Below, one piece after another: positions 36,348 to 45,516 of a stretch of 64,000 bases of DNA. The translations under genes and the position numbers were made by a program. The notes below the pieces were generated by a model that made no database searches, was not told the DNA's origin, and saw nothing but the letters and a program-made list of their open reading frames with translations. How positions within the stretch are numbered: position 1 is the first letter of the stretch; each line of letters starts with the position of its first letter. This DNA is from Brucella haematophila (GTDB lineage: Bacteria; Pseudomonadota; Alphaproteobacteria; Rhizobiales; Rhizobiaceae), in assembly GCF_005938105.1 (NCBI RefSeq), contig NZ_VCPE01000019.1, positions 1 through 64,000 of the forward strand, read 5' to 3'.

Positions 36348-37250
36348 TTACTTGGTTTCGCCGTCCTTGGTGACGACGCCCGGAACGATCGGCTGCTTGG
36401 CCGGAACGCTCTCGCCCTTGATGACCTTGGCGGCGGTTTCAACCGCAACCTTGCCCATCTGGTCCGGATACTGCGCGATAACGCCGACCATGATCGGGTC
36501 GTTCTTCACGGCATTACGGGCTTCTTCCATGCCGTCGAAGCCGATCACCTTGACCTGATTTTCGAGCTTGGCGGCCTTCACAGCCGATGCGGCAGCAAGT
36601 GCAGCATCGTCGCCGAAGCCGAAGATGCCGACGATATCCGGATTGGCCTGCAGGATGTTCTGCGCGGTGGCCAGAGCTTCCGGACGGGTGATGCCCGGCT
36701 GGATCGCCACGATCTTGATGTCCGGGTACTTGGCGATGCCCTTCTTGAAGCCTTCAATGCGGTCAACGACCGACTGAACCGTCGGGTAGTCGATGACGGC
36801 GACATTGCCCTTTTCGCCGATGGTCTTTGCCATCAGCTCGGCAGCGCGTTCGCCACCGGCAAAGTTGTCGGTGCCGACGAAGGACGTCACATCCACATTG
36901 ATTGCAGGTACGTCGACGGTAATGACCTTGATGCCAGCCTTTTCAGCCTTGTTGATGGCCGAGCGGACGCCCTTGCTGTCAACCGGCGAAATGATGATGA
37001 CATCGACGCCCTTGGTGATGAAATCTTCCACATCGGCGAGCTGCTTGCTCAGATCCTGATTGGCGATGGAGATTTCGAGCGGCACGTTTTCTGCCTGCGC
37101 TTCCTTCTTCATCGCATCAGCGAGCGAGATGTAGAACGGATGCTGCTGGGTGAGAAGCGATGCGCCAACACCTTCGGCAGAGGCAGCGCCTGCCATCATG
37201 GCCAGGGCGACGCCGGAAAAGAGAATGCGGCCGAGAGAATTGCGAAACAT
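36348..37250 (-). CDS. Ribose-type ABC transporter periplasmic sugar-binding protein
   Basis: The 300-residue Peripla_BP_4 protein has a signal peptide (MFRNSLGRILFSGVALAMMAG, ending ASAE). Its core contains QQHPFYISLADAMKKEAQ, PVDSKGVRSAINKAEKAGI and GFDGMEEARNAV. A GGAGGAAATC ribosome site precedes the ATG. It is the first gene of the minus-strand sugar operon. The ligand is probably a hexitol or ketohexose, judged from neighbours only. Confidence 0.92.
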   Translation of the reverse strand: MFRNSLGRILFSGVALAMMAGAASAEGVGASLLTQQHPFYISLADAMKKEAQAENVPLEISIANQDLSKQLADVEDFITKGVDVIIISPVDSKGVRSAINKAEKAGIKVITVDVPAINVDVTSFVGTDNFAGGERAAELMAKTIGEKGNVAVIDYPTVQSVVDRIEGFKKGIAKYPDIKIVAIQPGITRPEALATAQNILQANPDIVGIFGFGDDAALAAASAVKAAKLENQVKVIGFDGMEEARNAVKNDPIMVGVIAQYPDQMGKVAVETAAKVIKGESVPAKQPIVPGVVTKDGETK

Positions 37251-37442
37251 GATTTCCTCCGAATGAACCGGCGTCTGCCGGGCTGTCCTTCTAACAGGGA
37301 CATGAATGATGACTTACCTGCTGGTTCATCGGACCGTTGCATTTTGCGTCAGTCTTCAAACCTCCCGGAAGGGCAGGTGCCTTCAGCTCATTATCGAGCT
37401 TCTCTAGACATGATGGAGCTTGTTCAACGTGTCAATATATAA

Positions 37443-37463
37443 TTTTCCACGTGTAAAATTTAT
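37443..37463 (-). promoter_or_regulatory. Operator-like palindrome and -10 of the minus-strand sugar operon
   Basis: The 16-mer TTTTACACGTGGAAAA (minus strand, 37458-37443) is a near-perfect palindrome centred on CACGTG. It directly follows a TATAAA -10-like hexamer. The segment ATAAATTTTACA (37463-37452) is identical to that at 40200-40211 in the other sugar operon. The gap 37251-37661 holds no gene; this and the site at 37584 are its visible elements. Both fit LacI-type repression. Confidence 0.6.
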
Positions 37464-37583
37464 AACGATTTAAATTCGCCTATAGAGTATCAAATTCCGG
37501 TCGACCAGCGGGGCCTATCAGATTTTGTCGACAGATTGGGCGTCTCTGTCGATGAAATTCAAGTTGCTTCTGTGAAGAAAAAA

Positions 37584-37599
37584 ATTTACGCATGAAAAA
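37584..37599. promoter_or_regulatory. Weaker copy of the LacI-like operator upstream of the first lacI gene
   Basis: The 16-mer ATTTACGCATGAAAAA matches the TTTTACA-NN-TGTAAAA pattern at 11 of 14 defined positions and lies about 65 nt upstream of the LacI-family gene at 37662. It could serve autoregulation. The match is weak and AT-rich sequence inflates it. Confidence 0.3.
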
Positions 37600-37661
37600 A
37601 TATTGAGGCGTGGAGTGAGCGTCTCGGCACCCGATCGGGAATAGCCCGAGGAAAGCGGAGC

Positions 37662-38693
37662 ATGGCTGAAAACAAGATCAGGACGATGGAGGAGTTCGCT
37701 GTGGCGAGCGGTTTGTCACGTCCTACGGTCTCGAAATATTTCGATAATCCAGAAAGCGTAAAGCCTTCGACGCGGGCGCGTATCGAGAAGGCGCTGAAGG
37801 ATCATAACTATCAGCCCAATATTTTTGCCGTCAGTCTCAACCGGAAGAAGCCGAAAAATATCGGCGTCATCGTTCCGCATATTTCAGATCCGTTCTATGC
37901 TGAAATTATTCGCCAGATCGAATTGCGATGCCTCGCCGAAGGCTACTGGACTATCGTTCTGTCGTCGCATGGCGAGCGCAAGCTTGAAGCACGCGCCATG
38001 CGCTCGCTGATGTCGCTCAAGATCGCCGGTGTCCTGATGGCGCCGCTCGGTTTCGAAACCGACACCAAGCTTCTGACCAGCCTTTCCGATTCGATGCCCG
38101 TGGTTTTTCTGGACAGCCGTATCGGCGAGGACCAGCCCTTTGTCGGCACCGACAACCGGGTCAGCATTGGCAACATCACGGAATATCTGTGCCGGACCGG
38201 CGAGCATCCCTGTTTTCTGGAAATGCCTGCCGTCAACCAGAACGCGCTTGAGCGCCGCGCGGCCTATATCGCCACGATGGAACGGCTCGGTATCGAGCCC
38301 ATCATTTTGCCGATGACGCCAAAAAACTGGAGTTTTGAAGAGCTTGGCTATCAGGAGGCTGGCCGTATCCTCGACCGCGGCGGTTTCCCGACGCGGACGG
38401 TTCTCTGCGCCAATGATCGTCTGGCCTTCGGTGTGATTTCAGCCGCCTTTGAGCGCAGGCGTCATGTCGGGCGGGAAGAAGGCAGCGATCTGCGGGTCGC
38501 CGGACACGATGATCATCCGCTCAGCCGCTTCACCTGCCCGCCCTTGACGACGGTTGCCCAGGATTACCGCCAGATCGCGCAGCTTGGGCTGGATATGCTG
38601 TTTTCGCGCATCAATGAACAGGACAGCAGCGCTGCAACCGGCGAAGATATCCGTTATCTCGACAGCCATCTGATCATGCGTAGTTCTGCCTGA
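37662..38693 (+). CDS. LacI-family transcriptional regulator 1
   Basis: The 343-residue protein has an N-terminal HTH (VASGLSRPTVSKYFDNPESVKP) and the hinge (NYQPNIFAVSLNRKKPKNIGV), followed by a periplasmic-binding-like effector domain (VIVPHISDPFYAEIIRQIE, CANDRLAFGV). The recognition region SRPTVSKYF is shared with the second regulator at 38754. It is divergent from the ribose-type ABC operon, which it probably represses. The inducer is likely a sugar or polyol. Confidence 0.9.
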   Translation: MAENKIRTMEEFAVASGLSRPTVSKYFDNPESVKPSTRARIEKALKDHNYQPNIFAVSLNRKKPKNIGVIVPHISDPFYAEIIRQIELRCLAEGYWTIVLSSHGERKLEARAMRSLMSLKIAGVLMAPLGFETDTKLLTSLSDSMPVVFLDSRIGEDQPFVGTDNRVSIGNITEYLCRTGEHPCFLEMPAVNQNALERRAAYIATMERLGIEPIILPMTPKNWSFEELGYQEAGRILDRGGFPTRTVLCANDRLAFGVISAAFERRRHVGREEGSDLRVAGHDDHPLSRFTCPPLTTVAQDYRQIAQLGLDMLFSRINEQDSSAATGEDIRYLDSHLIMRSSA

Positions 38694-38709
38694 CAGATTC
38701 TTTCCCGTT

Positions 38710-38753
38710 GCATTATCCGACGCAAAGCCGCTTCGCACTTTTGCTGGAAATGC
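38710..38753 (+). repeat. 44-nt dispersed intergenic repeat, copy 2
   Basis: One mismatch separates this copy from the inverse copy at 44653-44696. It fills nearly the whole gap between the convergent LacI genes, directly abutting the stop of the second. Confidence 0.8.
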
Positions 38754-39794
38754 TTAAGCTGACATTCTCAGCTTGATCTCCGCATTCAGCAGGATGCGGT
38801 TGTTTTCAGGCAGTTCGAGCCGGTCTTCGGAATCTTCGCCCAAGGTGCGGAAAAGAAGCTCAATCGCCAGCCTGCCGATTTCGTTGTAATCCTGCGCGAC
38901 AGTGGTGAGCGGCGGGCAGGTATATTCCGACAGCGGATTGTTGTCGTGACCGGCAACGCGGATATCGCAATCTTTGAGTCTTCCGATTTTCAGTCCCGCC
39001 TGCCAGAGAGCACCCGTGACGCCAAAGGCGATGCGGTCGTTGGAGCAGAGCACCGTCGAGGTCGGAAAACTAGCCTTCTCGCGCATGATGCGCGCCGTCT
39101 GCTCGAAGGCATATTGTTCGAAATCCCAGCTACGGCTCGGTTCCAGTTCGATGATACGTGGCTCGTGGCCGAGCTTTTCCATCGCCGTCGTATAGGCTTC
39201 GCGCCGTTTTATCGCGTTGTTGTTCACAATCGGCATCGAGAAATAGCAGGGCTCGCTGCCTGAACGGCAGAGATAATCCACGATCAGGTGGAAGGATTTC
39301 TGGTTGTCGGTGCCGACAAAGGGCGAGGTGCTGTCGAGTGGCGAGTCGACATAGACGATGGGGACGTCATCGGCGAGACGCGCCAGCGCGGAATGCTGCG
39401 ACTGTTCGCCAAGCGGGGCAATAATGGCACCTGCGACGTTGAGCGAGCGCAGCGTTTCAATCGCGCGCTTTTCCAGCTCCGGCTTGCCGTCCGACGACAG
39501 GACCACGGTCAGATAGCCGCGTTGCTCGGCCAGCGTTTGCAGCCTGCGCGTCATCGCCATGTAGAAATGATCGAGCTGGTTCGGGATGATGATTCCCAAA
39601 ATTGTCGTGCGACGACGATTAAGGTTCACCGCGAAAAGATTGGGACGAAAGCCGGACTGCTTGACAGCCGCTTCTATGATCTCGCGGGTCTTCGGGCGGA
39701 CGGATGTTGGGTCGTTGAAATATTTGGAAACCGTGGGGCGAGACAGCCCGACGAATTCCGAAAAGTCTTCCATGGTGCGTATGGTTTTGCGCAC
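38754..39794 (-). CDS. LacI-family transcriptional regulator 2
   Basis: The 346-residue paralogue of regulator 1 has the same HTH pattern (EFVGLSRPTVSKYFNDPTSV) and hinge (FRPNLFAVNLNRRRTTILG). The C-terminal effector domain carries CSNDRIAFGVTGALW and RVAGHDNNPLSEYTCPPLTT, closely parallel to its neighbour. It is divergent from the smo operon across a 459-nt gap and is the obvious candidate regulator of that operon. The paired, convergent arrangement suggests a local duplication. Confidence 0.9.
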   Translation of the reverse strand: MRKTIRTMEDFSEFVGLSRPTVSKYFNDPTSVRPKTREIIEAAVKQSGFRPNLFAVNLNRRRTTILGIIIPNQLDHFYMAMTRRLQTLAEQRGYLTVVLSSDGKPELEKRAIETLRSLNVAGAIIAPLGEQSQHSALARLADDVPIVYVDSPLDSTSPFVGTDNQKSFHLIVDYLCRSGSEPCYFSMPIVNNNAIKRREAYTTAMEKLGHEPRIIELEPSRSWDFEQYAFEQTARIMREKASFPTSTVLCSNDRIAFGVTGALWQAGLKIGRLKDCDIRVAGHDNNPLSEYTCPPLTTVAQDYNEIGRLAIELLFRTLGEDSEDRLELPENNRILLNAEIKLRMSA

Positions 39795-40253
39795 GGTTCT
39801 CTGTCCTGTCCGTCAGCTGCCCGCAGCAATTTCTTGCCATGGCAGTGCAAATTCTCCTGCTATCGGTTGGGTCAAGATGAGCTGACCCATAGATGCATGA
39901 CACGTGGTCTGCAGCTTGTTTCCCAATAATTTCAGGATGTTCCTCCAACCAGACCCGCTTCGAAATTTTTCAAGGCAAGGCCAAGTCAAACTGTCAAAGG
40001 CTGAAGCAAAGGTCAAGCGGACAATATCAAACACTTGGACCGATGCAGTGCATATCTGAATGTGCTAAGATAATTTCGGGGTCAAGTCGCGCGGTGGAAA
40101 ATCCGTTATTTCCGCCGCGAAAGCAATCGAATTGGCAGTCTTTGTGTCGCGCAAATCAAAATCAAAAACCGTGCTTGACAAGCTACGGATAGCCGCGCCA
40201 TAAATTTTACATATGTAAGAATTTTGCTATGCATTCGTAAAGGAGGAGACGAA
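39795..40253. other. Intergenic region between lacI 2 and the smo operon
   Basis: I see no gene in this 459-nt stretch. It holds the smo promoter and operator (40175-40220), an AAAGGAGGAG ribosome site at about 40240, and presumably the leftward promoter of the regulator gene, which I could not identify. Confidence 0.5.
40175..40220 (+). promoter_or_regulatory. smo operon promoter with overlapping palindromic operator
   Basis: TTGACA (40175-40180), an 18-nt spacer and CATAAA (40199-40204) form a sigma-70-type promoter. The 16-mer TTTTACATATGTAAGA (40205-40220), containing the perfect palindrome TTACATATGTAA, begins right after the -10. It thus covers the transcription start, the usual place for LacI-type repression. 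Confidence 0.65.
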
Positions 40254-41573
40254 ATGCGGACCAAAACTTATGTGACAGGGCTTATTGCGTCTGCCGCTGG
40301 CGTCGCGATGCTGGCCGGTTCGGCGTGGGCGGAGGAGCTCACGATCGCAACGGTCAACAATGCCGATATGATCATCATGCAGAAGCTTTCGCCGGAATGG
40401 GAAAAGGCCACCGGCAACAAGCTCAACTGGGTGGTGCTGGAAGAAAACGTGCTGCGCCAGCGTGTCACCACCGACATCGCAACCAAGAGCGGCCAGTTCG
40501 ACATCATGACCATCGGCGGTTATGAAACCCCGATCTGGGGCAAGGCCGGATGGCTTCTTGCGGTCGATGATCTCGGCGATGATTACGACTATGACGATCT
40601 CATCAAGCCGGTGCGCGCCGGTCTGACCGTCGATGGCAAGCTGTATGCCGTGCCGTTCTATGCGGAAAGCTCGTTCACCCTTTATCGCAAGGATCTGTTC
40701 GAAGCCGCTGGCCTGAAAATGCCGGATGCGCCGACCTATGCCGAGATCAAGGAATTCGCGACCAAACTCACCGACAAATCGAAAGAACAGTACGGTCTCT
40801 GCCTGCGCGGCAAGCCGGGCTGGGGCGAAAACATGGCCTATCTTTCGACGCTGGTGAACACGTTTGGCGGTAGCTGGTTCGATGAGAGCTGGAAGCCGCA
40901 GATGAGCTCCGATACCTGGAAGAAAGCCATCAATTACTATGTCGATCTGATGAAGGAAGCAGGCCCTCCCGGAATCACCTCGAACGGCTTCAATGAAAAT
41001 CAGGCGCTGTTCTCCACCGGCCATTGCGCCATGTGGATCGACGCCACCTCGGCTGCGGGCCGCATCTACGATCCGAAGCAGAGCCAGGTTGCCGACAAGG
41101 TCGCCTTCACCAAGGCGCCCGTCGAAGTGACGCCGAACGGCTCTTCATGGGCCTGGTCGTGGAATCTCGCCATCCCGGCATCGACCAAGAAGGCGGAAGC
41201 CGCAAAGTCGTTCCTGAAATGGGCGACCTCGAAGGGCTATGTCGAACTGGTCGGCAAGTCGGAAGGCTGGGTTGCCGTTCCGCCAGGTACGCGTCAGTCG
41301 ACCTATGCCAACGAAGAGTACAAGAAGGCCGCACCTTTCGCCGAGACGGTTCTCAAGGCGATTGAATCGGCCGATCCAACCAAGCCGACCAAGGACCCGG
41401 TCCCTTATACCGGTATCCAGTTCGTGGCGATCCCTGAATTCCAGGCGATTGGTACGATTGTCGGTCAGGCTATCTCTTCGGCTGTCGCCGGTCAGCAAAG
41501 CGTCGATGCGGCGCTTGATGGCGCACAGAAACAAGCCGAACAGATCATGACGCAGGCCGGTTACATCAAGTAA
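40254..41573 (+). CDS. smoE: Polyol ABC transporter binding protein, SmoE-like
   Basis: From the ATG at 40254 (AGGAGGAG site) the protein has 439 residues with a Sec signal peptide ending AWAEE. It belongs to the extracellular solute-binding family 1 and matches SmoE-type sorbitol/mannitol-binding proteins (ELTIATVNNADMIIMQKLSP, YGLCLRGKPGWGENMAY). It captures hexitols in the periplasm for the importer encoded downstream. It is first in an operon running to 48042. Confidence 0.88.
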   Translation: MRTKTYVTGLIASAAGVAMLAGSAWAEELTIATVNNADMIIMQKLSPEWEKATGNKLNWVVLEENVLRQRVTTDIATKSGQFDIMTIGGYETPIWGKAGWLLAVDDLGDDYDYDDLIKPVRAGLTVDGKLYAVPFYAESSFTLYRKDLFEAAGLKMPDAPTYAEIKEFATKLTDKSKEQYGLCLRGKPGWGENMAYLSTLVNTFGGSWFDESWKPQMSSDTWKKAINYYVDLMKEAGPPGITSNGFNENQALFSTGHCAMWIDATSAAGRIYDPKQSQVADKVAFTKAPVEVTPNGSSWAWSWNLAIPASTKKAEAAKSFLKWATSKGYVELVGKSEGWVAVPPGTRQSTYANEEYKKAAPFAETVLKAIESADPTKPTKDPVPYTGIQFVAIPEFQAIGTIVGQAISSAVAGQQSVDAALDGAQKQAEQIMTQAGYIK

Positions 41574-41613
41574 TCCGGTTACCATCAGCCTGCCGCCGCA
41601 TGGTCGCTTCTAC

Positions 41614-41654
41614 GCATTTCCAGCAAAGTCGCTTCGCACTCTTGCTGGAAATGC
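41614..41654. repeat. Related palindromic intergenic repeat, variant copy 3
   Basis: GCATTTCCAGCAAAG at one end and CTTGCTGGAAATGC at the other form a long inverted repeat around TCGCTTCGCAC. This looks like two right-hand ends of the 44-nt repeat joined head to head. It lies between smoE and smoF, where a hairpin could reduce downstream expression. Confidence 0.65.
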
Positions 41655-41751
41655 CTGAAGCAACAGGGCGGCAGGCTCGATTTTCGCGCGATCTGCTGCA
41701 CCTTTATCGGGCGCAGCAGATGTCAAAGCGGGAAGGGGAGGAACGTCAGAC

Positions 41752-42669
41752 ATGTCAGCAAACCCGGCCTTGGCCACAGGCACCAAATCGCGCTTTGCCG
41801 CAAAATCGCGCCGCAGCGTCCGCACCGGACCTCTGCTTGCACCCGCCGTCATCCTGCTGTTGCTATGGATGATCGTTCCACTGGCGATGACGCTCTGGTT
41901 CTCGTTTCAGTATTACAATCTCATCAATCCCTTCGTGACCGGTTTTGCCGGTTTCTCGAACTACAAGTTCCTGTTGTCCGATCCGGGGCTCTGGTCGGCC
42001 ATCATGAAGACGCTCATTTTGTTGGGCTCGGTTCTGGCCATTTCGGTGGTGTTTGGCGTTCTGTTCGCCGTGATTTTCGATCAGGATTTCTGGGGCAAGA
42101 ACATTGCGCGGCTTCTGGTCATTGCGCCGTTCTTCGTCATGCCGACTGTGTCGGCGCTGATCTGGAAAAACCTTTTAATGCACCCGGTCAACGGGTTGTT
42201 CGCCTTTATCTCGCGCAGTCTCGGACTGCCGGTCATAGACTGGTTCGGACAGTTTCCGATGGCGTCGATCATCATGATCGTATCCTGGCAGTGGGTGCCT
42301 TTCGCGACGCTGATCCTGATGACCGCTATGCAATCGCTCGACCGTGAGCAGATGGAAGCAGCGCGGCTTGACGGCGCCAAAGGGCCGGTGATGTTCTTTT
42401 ATATCGTCCTGCCGCATCTGTTGCGCCCGATCTCGGTCGTCATCATGATCGAGACGATCTTCCTTCTGTCGGTCTTCGCAGAAATTCTGGTCACCACGTC
42501 CGGTGGGCCGGGTATCGCCACGACGACATTGACCTATTTCATCTATCTGAAGGCGCTCCTTCAGTGGGATATCGGTGGCGCTTCGGCTGCCGGTGTCATC
42601 GCCATCATCCTCGCCAATATCGTTGCCGCGTTCCTGATCCGAACCGTGGCGCGCAATCTGGACAATTAG
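41752..42669 (+). CDS. smoF: Polyol ABC transporter permease, SmoF-like
   Basis: The 305-residue MalF-type permease has six helices after a basic cytoplasmic N-terminus (KSRFAAKSRRSVRTG). Its EAA-type loop reads EAARLDGAKGPVMFFYIVLP. A GGGGAGG site precedes the ATG. It pairs with the next gene's product to form the membrane channel. Confidence 0.9.
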   Translation: MSANPALATGTKSRFAAKSRRSVRTGPLLAPAVILLLLWMIVPLAMTLWFSFQYYNLINPFVTGFAGFSNYKFLLSDPGLWSAIMKTLILLGSVLAISVVFGVLFAVIFDQDFWGKNIARLLVIAPFFVMPTVSALIWKNLLMHPVNGLFAFISRSLGLPVIDWFGQFPMASIIMIVSWQWVPFATLILMTAMQSLDREQMEAARLDGAKGPVMFFYIVLPHLLRPISVVIMIETIFLLSVFAEILVTTSGGPGIATTTLTYFIYLKALLQWDIGGASAAGVIAIILANIVAAFLIRTVARNLDN

Positions 42670-42679
42670 GGGGAGACGA

Positions 42680-43510
42680 ATGATGGCTGCAAAACGCAAG
42701 TTCAACAAAGCTGCACTCTCCGCCGGGATTATTGGCTGGATCGTGGCACTCCTGATGTTCTTCCCGATCCTCTGGATGCTGCTTGCGGCATTCAAGACGG
42801 AGATCGACGCGGTCGCCCCGCCGAAGCTGTTCTTCCAGCCGACGCTGGAAAACTTCGCGGCGGTGAATCAGCGCGCCGACTATTTCCGCTACGCCATGAA
42901 CAGCGTGATCGAGAGCCTTGGCGCGACGATCCTGTCTCTGCTGATCGCCGTTCCGGCGGCTTATGCGGCGGCATTCTTTCCGGGCAAGCGCACCAAGGAT
43001 CTGCTGTTGTGGATGCTCTCCACCAAGATGCTGCCTGCGGTGGGTGTTCTGGTGCCAATCTATCTTTTGGCGCGCGATACGGGGCTTCTCGATACGCGCA
43101 CCGGGCTGATCATTATCTTCACCCTTTCCAACCTGCCGATTGTGGTCTGGATGCTCTATTCCTTCTTCAAGGAAGTGCCGCATGAAATCCTTGAGGCGAG
43201 CCGTATGGACGGGGCCAAGGTCGGCCAGCAGATACGCTATCTGCTCTTGCCACTAAGCCTGCCCGGCATTGCATCGACGGCGCTTCTTTCCATCATCCTG
43301 TGCTGGAACGAAGCCTTCTGGAGCCTCAATCTCACGGCTTCGCAGGCCGGGCCTCTCACCGCATTCATCGCGTCCTTCTCGTCACCGGAAGGGCTTTTCT
43401 GGGCAAAACTCTCGGCAGCGTCCACGCTTGCCATCGCGCCGATCCTCGTCTTCGGTTGGGTTACGCAGCGCCAGCTGGTGCGCGGTCTCACCTTCGGCGC
43501 CGTGAAATAA
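42680..43510 (+). CDS. smoG: Polyol ABC transporter permease, SmoG-like
   Basis: The 276-residue MalG-type permease has six helices and the EAA loop [20 protein letters not shown]. The start is one of two adjacent ATG codons (42680 or 42683) after a GGGGGAG site. It is 10 nt downstream of the smoF stop and 10 nt upstream of the ATPase gene. Confidence 0.9.
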   Translation: MMAAKRKFNKAALSAGIIGWIVALLMFFPILWMLLAAFKTEIDAVAPPKLFFQPTLENFAAVNQRADYFRYAMNSVIESLGATILSLLIAVPAAYAAAFFPGKRTKDLLLWMLSTKMLPAVGVLVPIYLLARDTGLLDTRTGLIIIFTLSNLPIVVWMLYSFFKEVPHEILEASRMDGAKVGQQIRYLLLPLSLPGIASTALLSIILCWNEAFWSLNLTASQAGPLTAFIASFSSPEGLFWAKLSAASTLAIAPILVFGWVTQRQLVRGLTFGAVK

Positions 43511-43520
43511 AGGGAACCCC

Positions 43521-44648
43521 ATGGCTACGCTTTCTTTTCATAACGCCACCAAGTCCTTCGGCAATATCGACGTCATCAAGGGTGTGGACCTTAATATCGA
43601 AGACCGCGAATTCGTGGTCTTCGTCGGGCCGTCTGGTTCGGGCAAATCCACGCTTCTGCGAATGATTGCGGGGCTGGAGGAAATCACCAGCGGTGATCTG
43701 CTGATTGACGGGCAGCAATGCAATGATACGCCGCCGGATGAGCGCGGGCTTGCGATGGTGTTCCAGACCTATGCACTCTATCCGCATATGAATGTGCGCG
43801 ACAATATGGGTTTCGCGCTCAAGCTCGCAGGGATTGCCAAAGCTGAGCGCGACCGCAAGGTGGAAGACGTCGCGAAGACATTGCAGCTCGACAAATTGCT
43901 GGATCGCAAACCGAAACAGCTTTCGGGTGGTCAGCGCCAGCGTGTCGCCATCGGGCGCGCCATGGTTCGGGAACCGAAGATTTTCCTGTTCGACGAGCCG
44001 CTTTCCAATCTCGATGCGGCGCTGCGCGTGCAGATGCGTATCGAGTTGGCGCGCCTGCATGACCGGCTCAATGCGACGATGATCTATGTCACGCATGATC
44101 AGGTTGAAGCCATGACGCTGGCCGACAAGATCGTCGTGCTGCGTGATGGCAAGCTGGAACAGGTCGGTTCGCCGCTGGAGCTTTATCACCACCCGGTCAA
44201 TCGGTTCGTGGCGGGCTTCATAGGATCGCCGACCATGAACTTCATCGAGGTCAAGGCGAGCGCGGTCGATAGTGACGGCGTGACGGTGCAGCTTGCCAAT
44301 GGGCGTTCGGTCAAGGTGCCGGTCGCAGTAGAGGGCGTCAGCGCCGGTGCGCCGCTGGTGCTGGGCGTTCGCCCGGAACATCTGCATCCGGCGGATGACG
44401 GCATTCTCGAAGGCGAGATTATGGTGGTCGAGCGTCTTGGCGGCGAGACCTATCTTTATGTGCAAAACGATGCCCCTTCCGGCCTGATCGTGGCGGAAGC
44501 TGGCGGCAACAGCACGGCGCGCGTGCATGAAATGGCCAAGCTCGGCTTCGATGCCGCCGACGCTCATCTCTTCACGCCCGATGGTCTGGCGCTTCAGCGC
44601 CGTGACCGCCATCCGATGATCCTGTCTGGAAAGAAAACGCACCTTTAG
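43521..44648 (+). CDS. smoK: Polyol ABC transporter ATPase, SmoK/MalK-like
   Basis: The 375-residue ATPase has Walker [12 protein letters not shown], signature LSGGQRQR and Walker B IFLFDEP. A C-terminal regulatory/TOBE region ([16 protein letters not shown]) follows, as in MalK/UgpC proteins. It energises SmoFG. A copy of the dispersed repeat follows its stop. Confidence 0.92.
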   Translation: MATLSFHNATKSFGNIDVIKGVDLNIEDREFVVFVGPSGSGKSTLLRMIAGLEEITSGDLLIDGQQCNDTPPDERGLAMVFQTYALYPHMNVRDNMGFALKLAGIAKAERDRKVEDVAKTLQLDKLLDRKPKQLSGGQRQRVAIGRAMVREPKIFLFDEPLSNLDAALRVQMRIELARLHDRLNATMIYVTHDQVEAMTLADKIVVLRDGKLEQVGSPLELYHHPVNRFVAGFIGSPTMNFIEVKASAVDSDGVTVQLANGRSVKVPVAVEGVSAGAPLVLGVRPEHLHPADDGILEGEIMVVERLGGETYLYVQNDAPSGLIVAEAGGNSTARVHEMAKLGFDAADAHLFTPDGLALQRRDRHPMILSGKKTHL

Positions 44649-44652
44649 GGAA

Positions 44653-44696
44653 GCATTTCCAGCAAAAGTGCGAAGCGGTTTTGCGTCGGATAATGC
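44653..44696 (-). repeat. 44-nt dispersed intergenic repeat, copy 4 (inverse)
   Basis: The copy lies in the gap between the ATPase and the SDR genes, inverse in orientation to the copies at 29931 and 38710. The sequence ends in GGATAATGC on the plus strand. Confidence 0.8.
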
Positions 44697-44726
44697 GAAA
44701 AATAATTACATCACTGGAGAAAGTCC

Positions 44727-45497
44727 ATGAGACTGAAAGATAAGGTTGCCCTCATCACCGGCGCTGCGCGCGGCATCGGGCTTGGCTTTGCGGCTGCCTA
44801 TGCGCAAGAGGGTGCAAAGGTCATCATCGCTGATATCAACATTGAGCGGGCGGAAGAAGCAGCACGCGGTATCGGCCCGTCTGTGAAGGCGGTGAAGCTG
44901 GATGTGACGGATCTGGGCGCAATCGACAAGGTGGTGGCCGCCATCGATGCCGAATATGGCGGTATCGATATTCTGGTCAATAATGCGGCGATCTTCGACA
45001 TGGCGCCGATCAATGAGCTGACCGCAGAGAGCTATGAGCGCGTGCTCGGCATCAATCTCAAGGGCCCGCTTTTCATGATGAAGGCGGTTTCAAATGTGAT
45101 GATCAAGCGTGGTCGCGGCGGCAAGATCATCAATATGGCGAGCCAGGCCGGTCGTCGCGGCGAGGCGCTGGTAACGCTCTATTGTGCATCCAAGGCGGCG
45201 ATGATTTCCGCTACGCAGTCGGCGGCTCTCGCTCTGGTCAAGCATGGCATCAACGTCAATGCGATTGCGCCGGGTGTGGTCGATGGCGAACATTGGGACG
45301 TGGTGGATGCGAGTTTCGCCAAATGGGAAGGCTTGAAGCCGGGCGAGAAAAAAGCCGCTGTGGCAAAGTCGGTGCCGATCGGTCGCTTCGCGACGCCAGA
45401 AGATATTACCGGCATGGCGGTGTTCCTCGCTTCGTCGGACAGCGACTATATCCTTGCCCAGACCTTTGGTGTCGACGGCGGCAACTGGATGGCGTGA
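44727..45497 (+). CDS. smoS: SDR-family sorbitol/galactitol dehydrogenase, SmoS-like
   Basis: The 256-residue short-chain dehydrogenase has the NAD-binding GAARGIGLGFA, the NNAA motif (VNNAAIFDMAP) and the catalytic YCASKAA (Tyr and Lys). Closely related rhizobial and Rhodobacter enzymes oxidise sorbitol to fructose and galactitol to tagatose. It lies in the smo transport operon, which supports a hexitol substrate. Length and motifs are normal. Confidence 0.87.
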   Translation: MRLKDKVALITGAARGIGLGFAAAYAQEGAKVIIADINIERAEEAARGIGPSVKAVKLDVTDLGAIDKVVAAIDAEYGGIDILVNNAAIFDMAPINELTAESYERVLGINLKGPLFMMKAVSNVMIKRGRGGKIINMASQAGRRGEALVTLYCASKAAMISATQSAALALVKHGINVNAIAPGVVDGEHWDVVDASFAKWEGLKPGEKKAAVAKSVPIGRFATPEDITGMAVFLASSDSDYILAQTFGVDGGNWMA

Positions 45498-45516
45498 GAC
45501 GAGGCCGGGACAGACA

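Noticed and set aside
36174-37442. 422-codon plus-strand ORF over the sugar-binding-protein gene
   Set aside because: It is the antisense shadow of a clear periplasmic-binding protein with a signal peptide and ribosome site.
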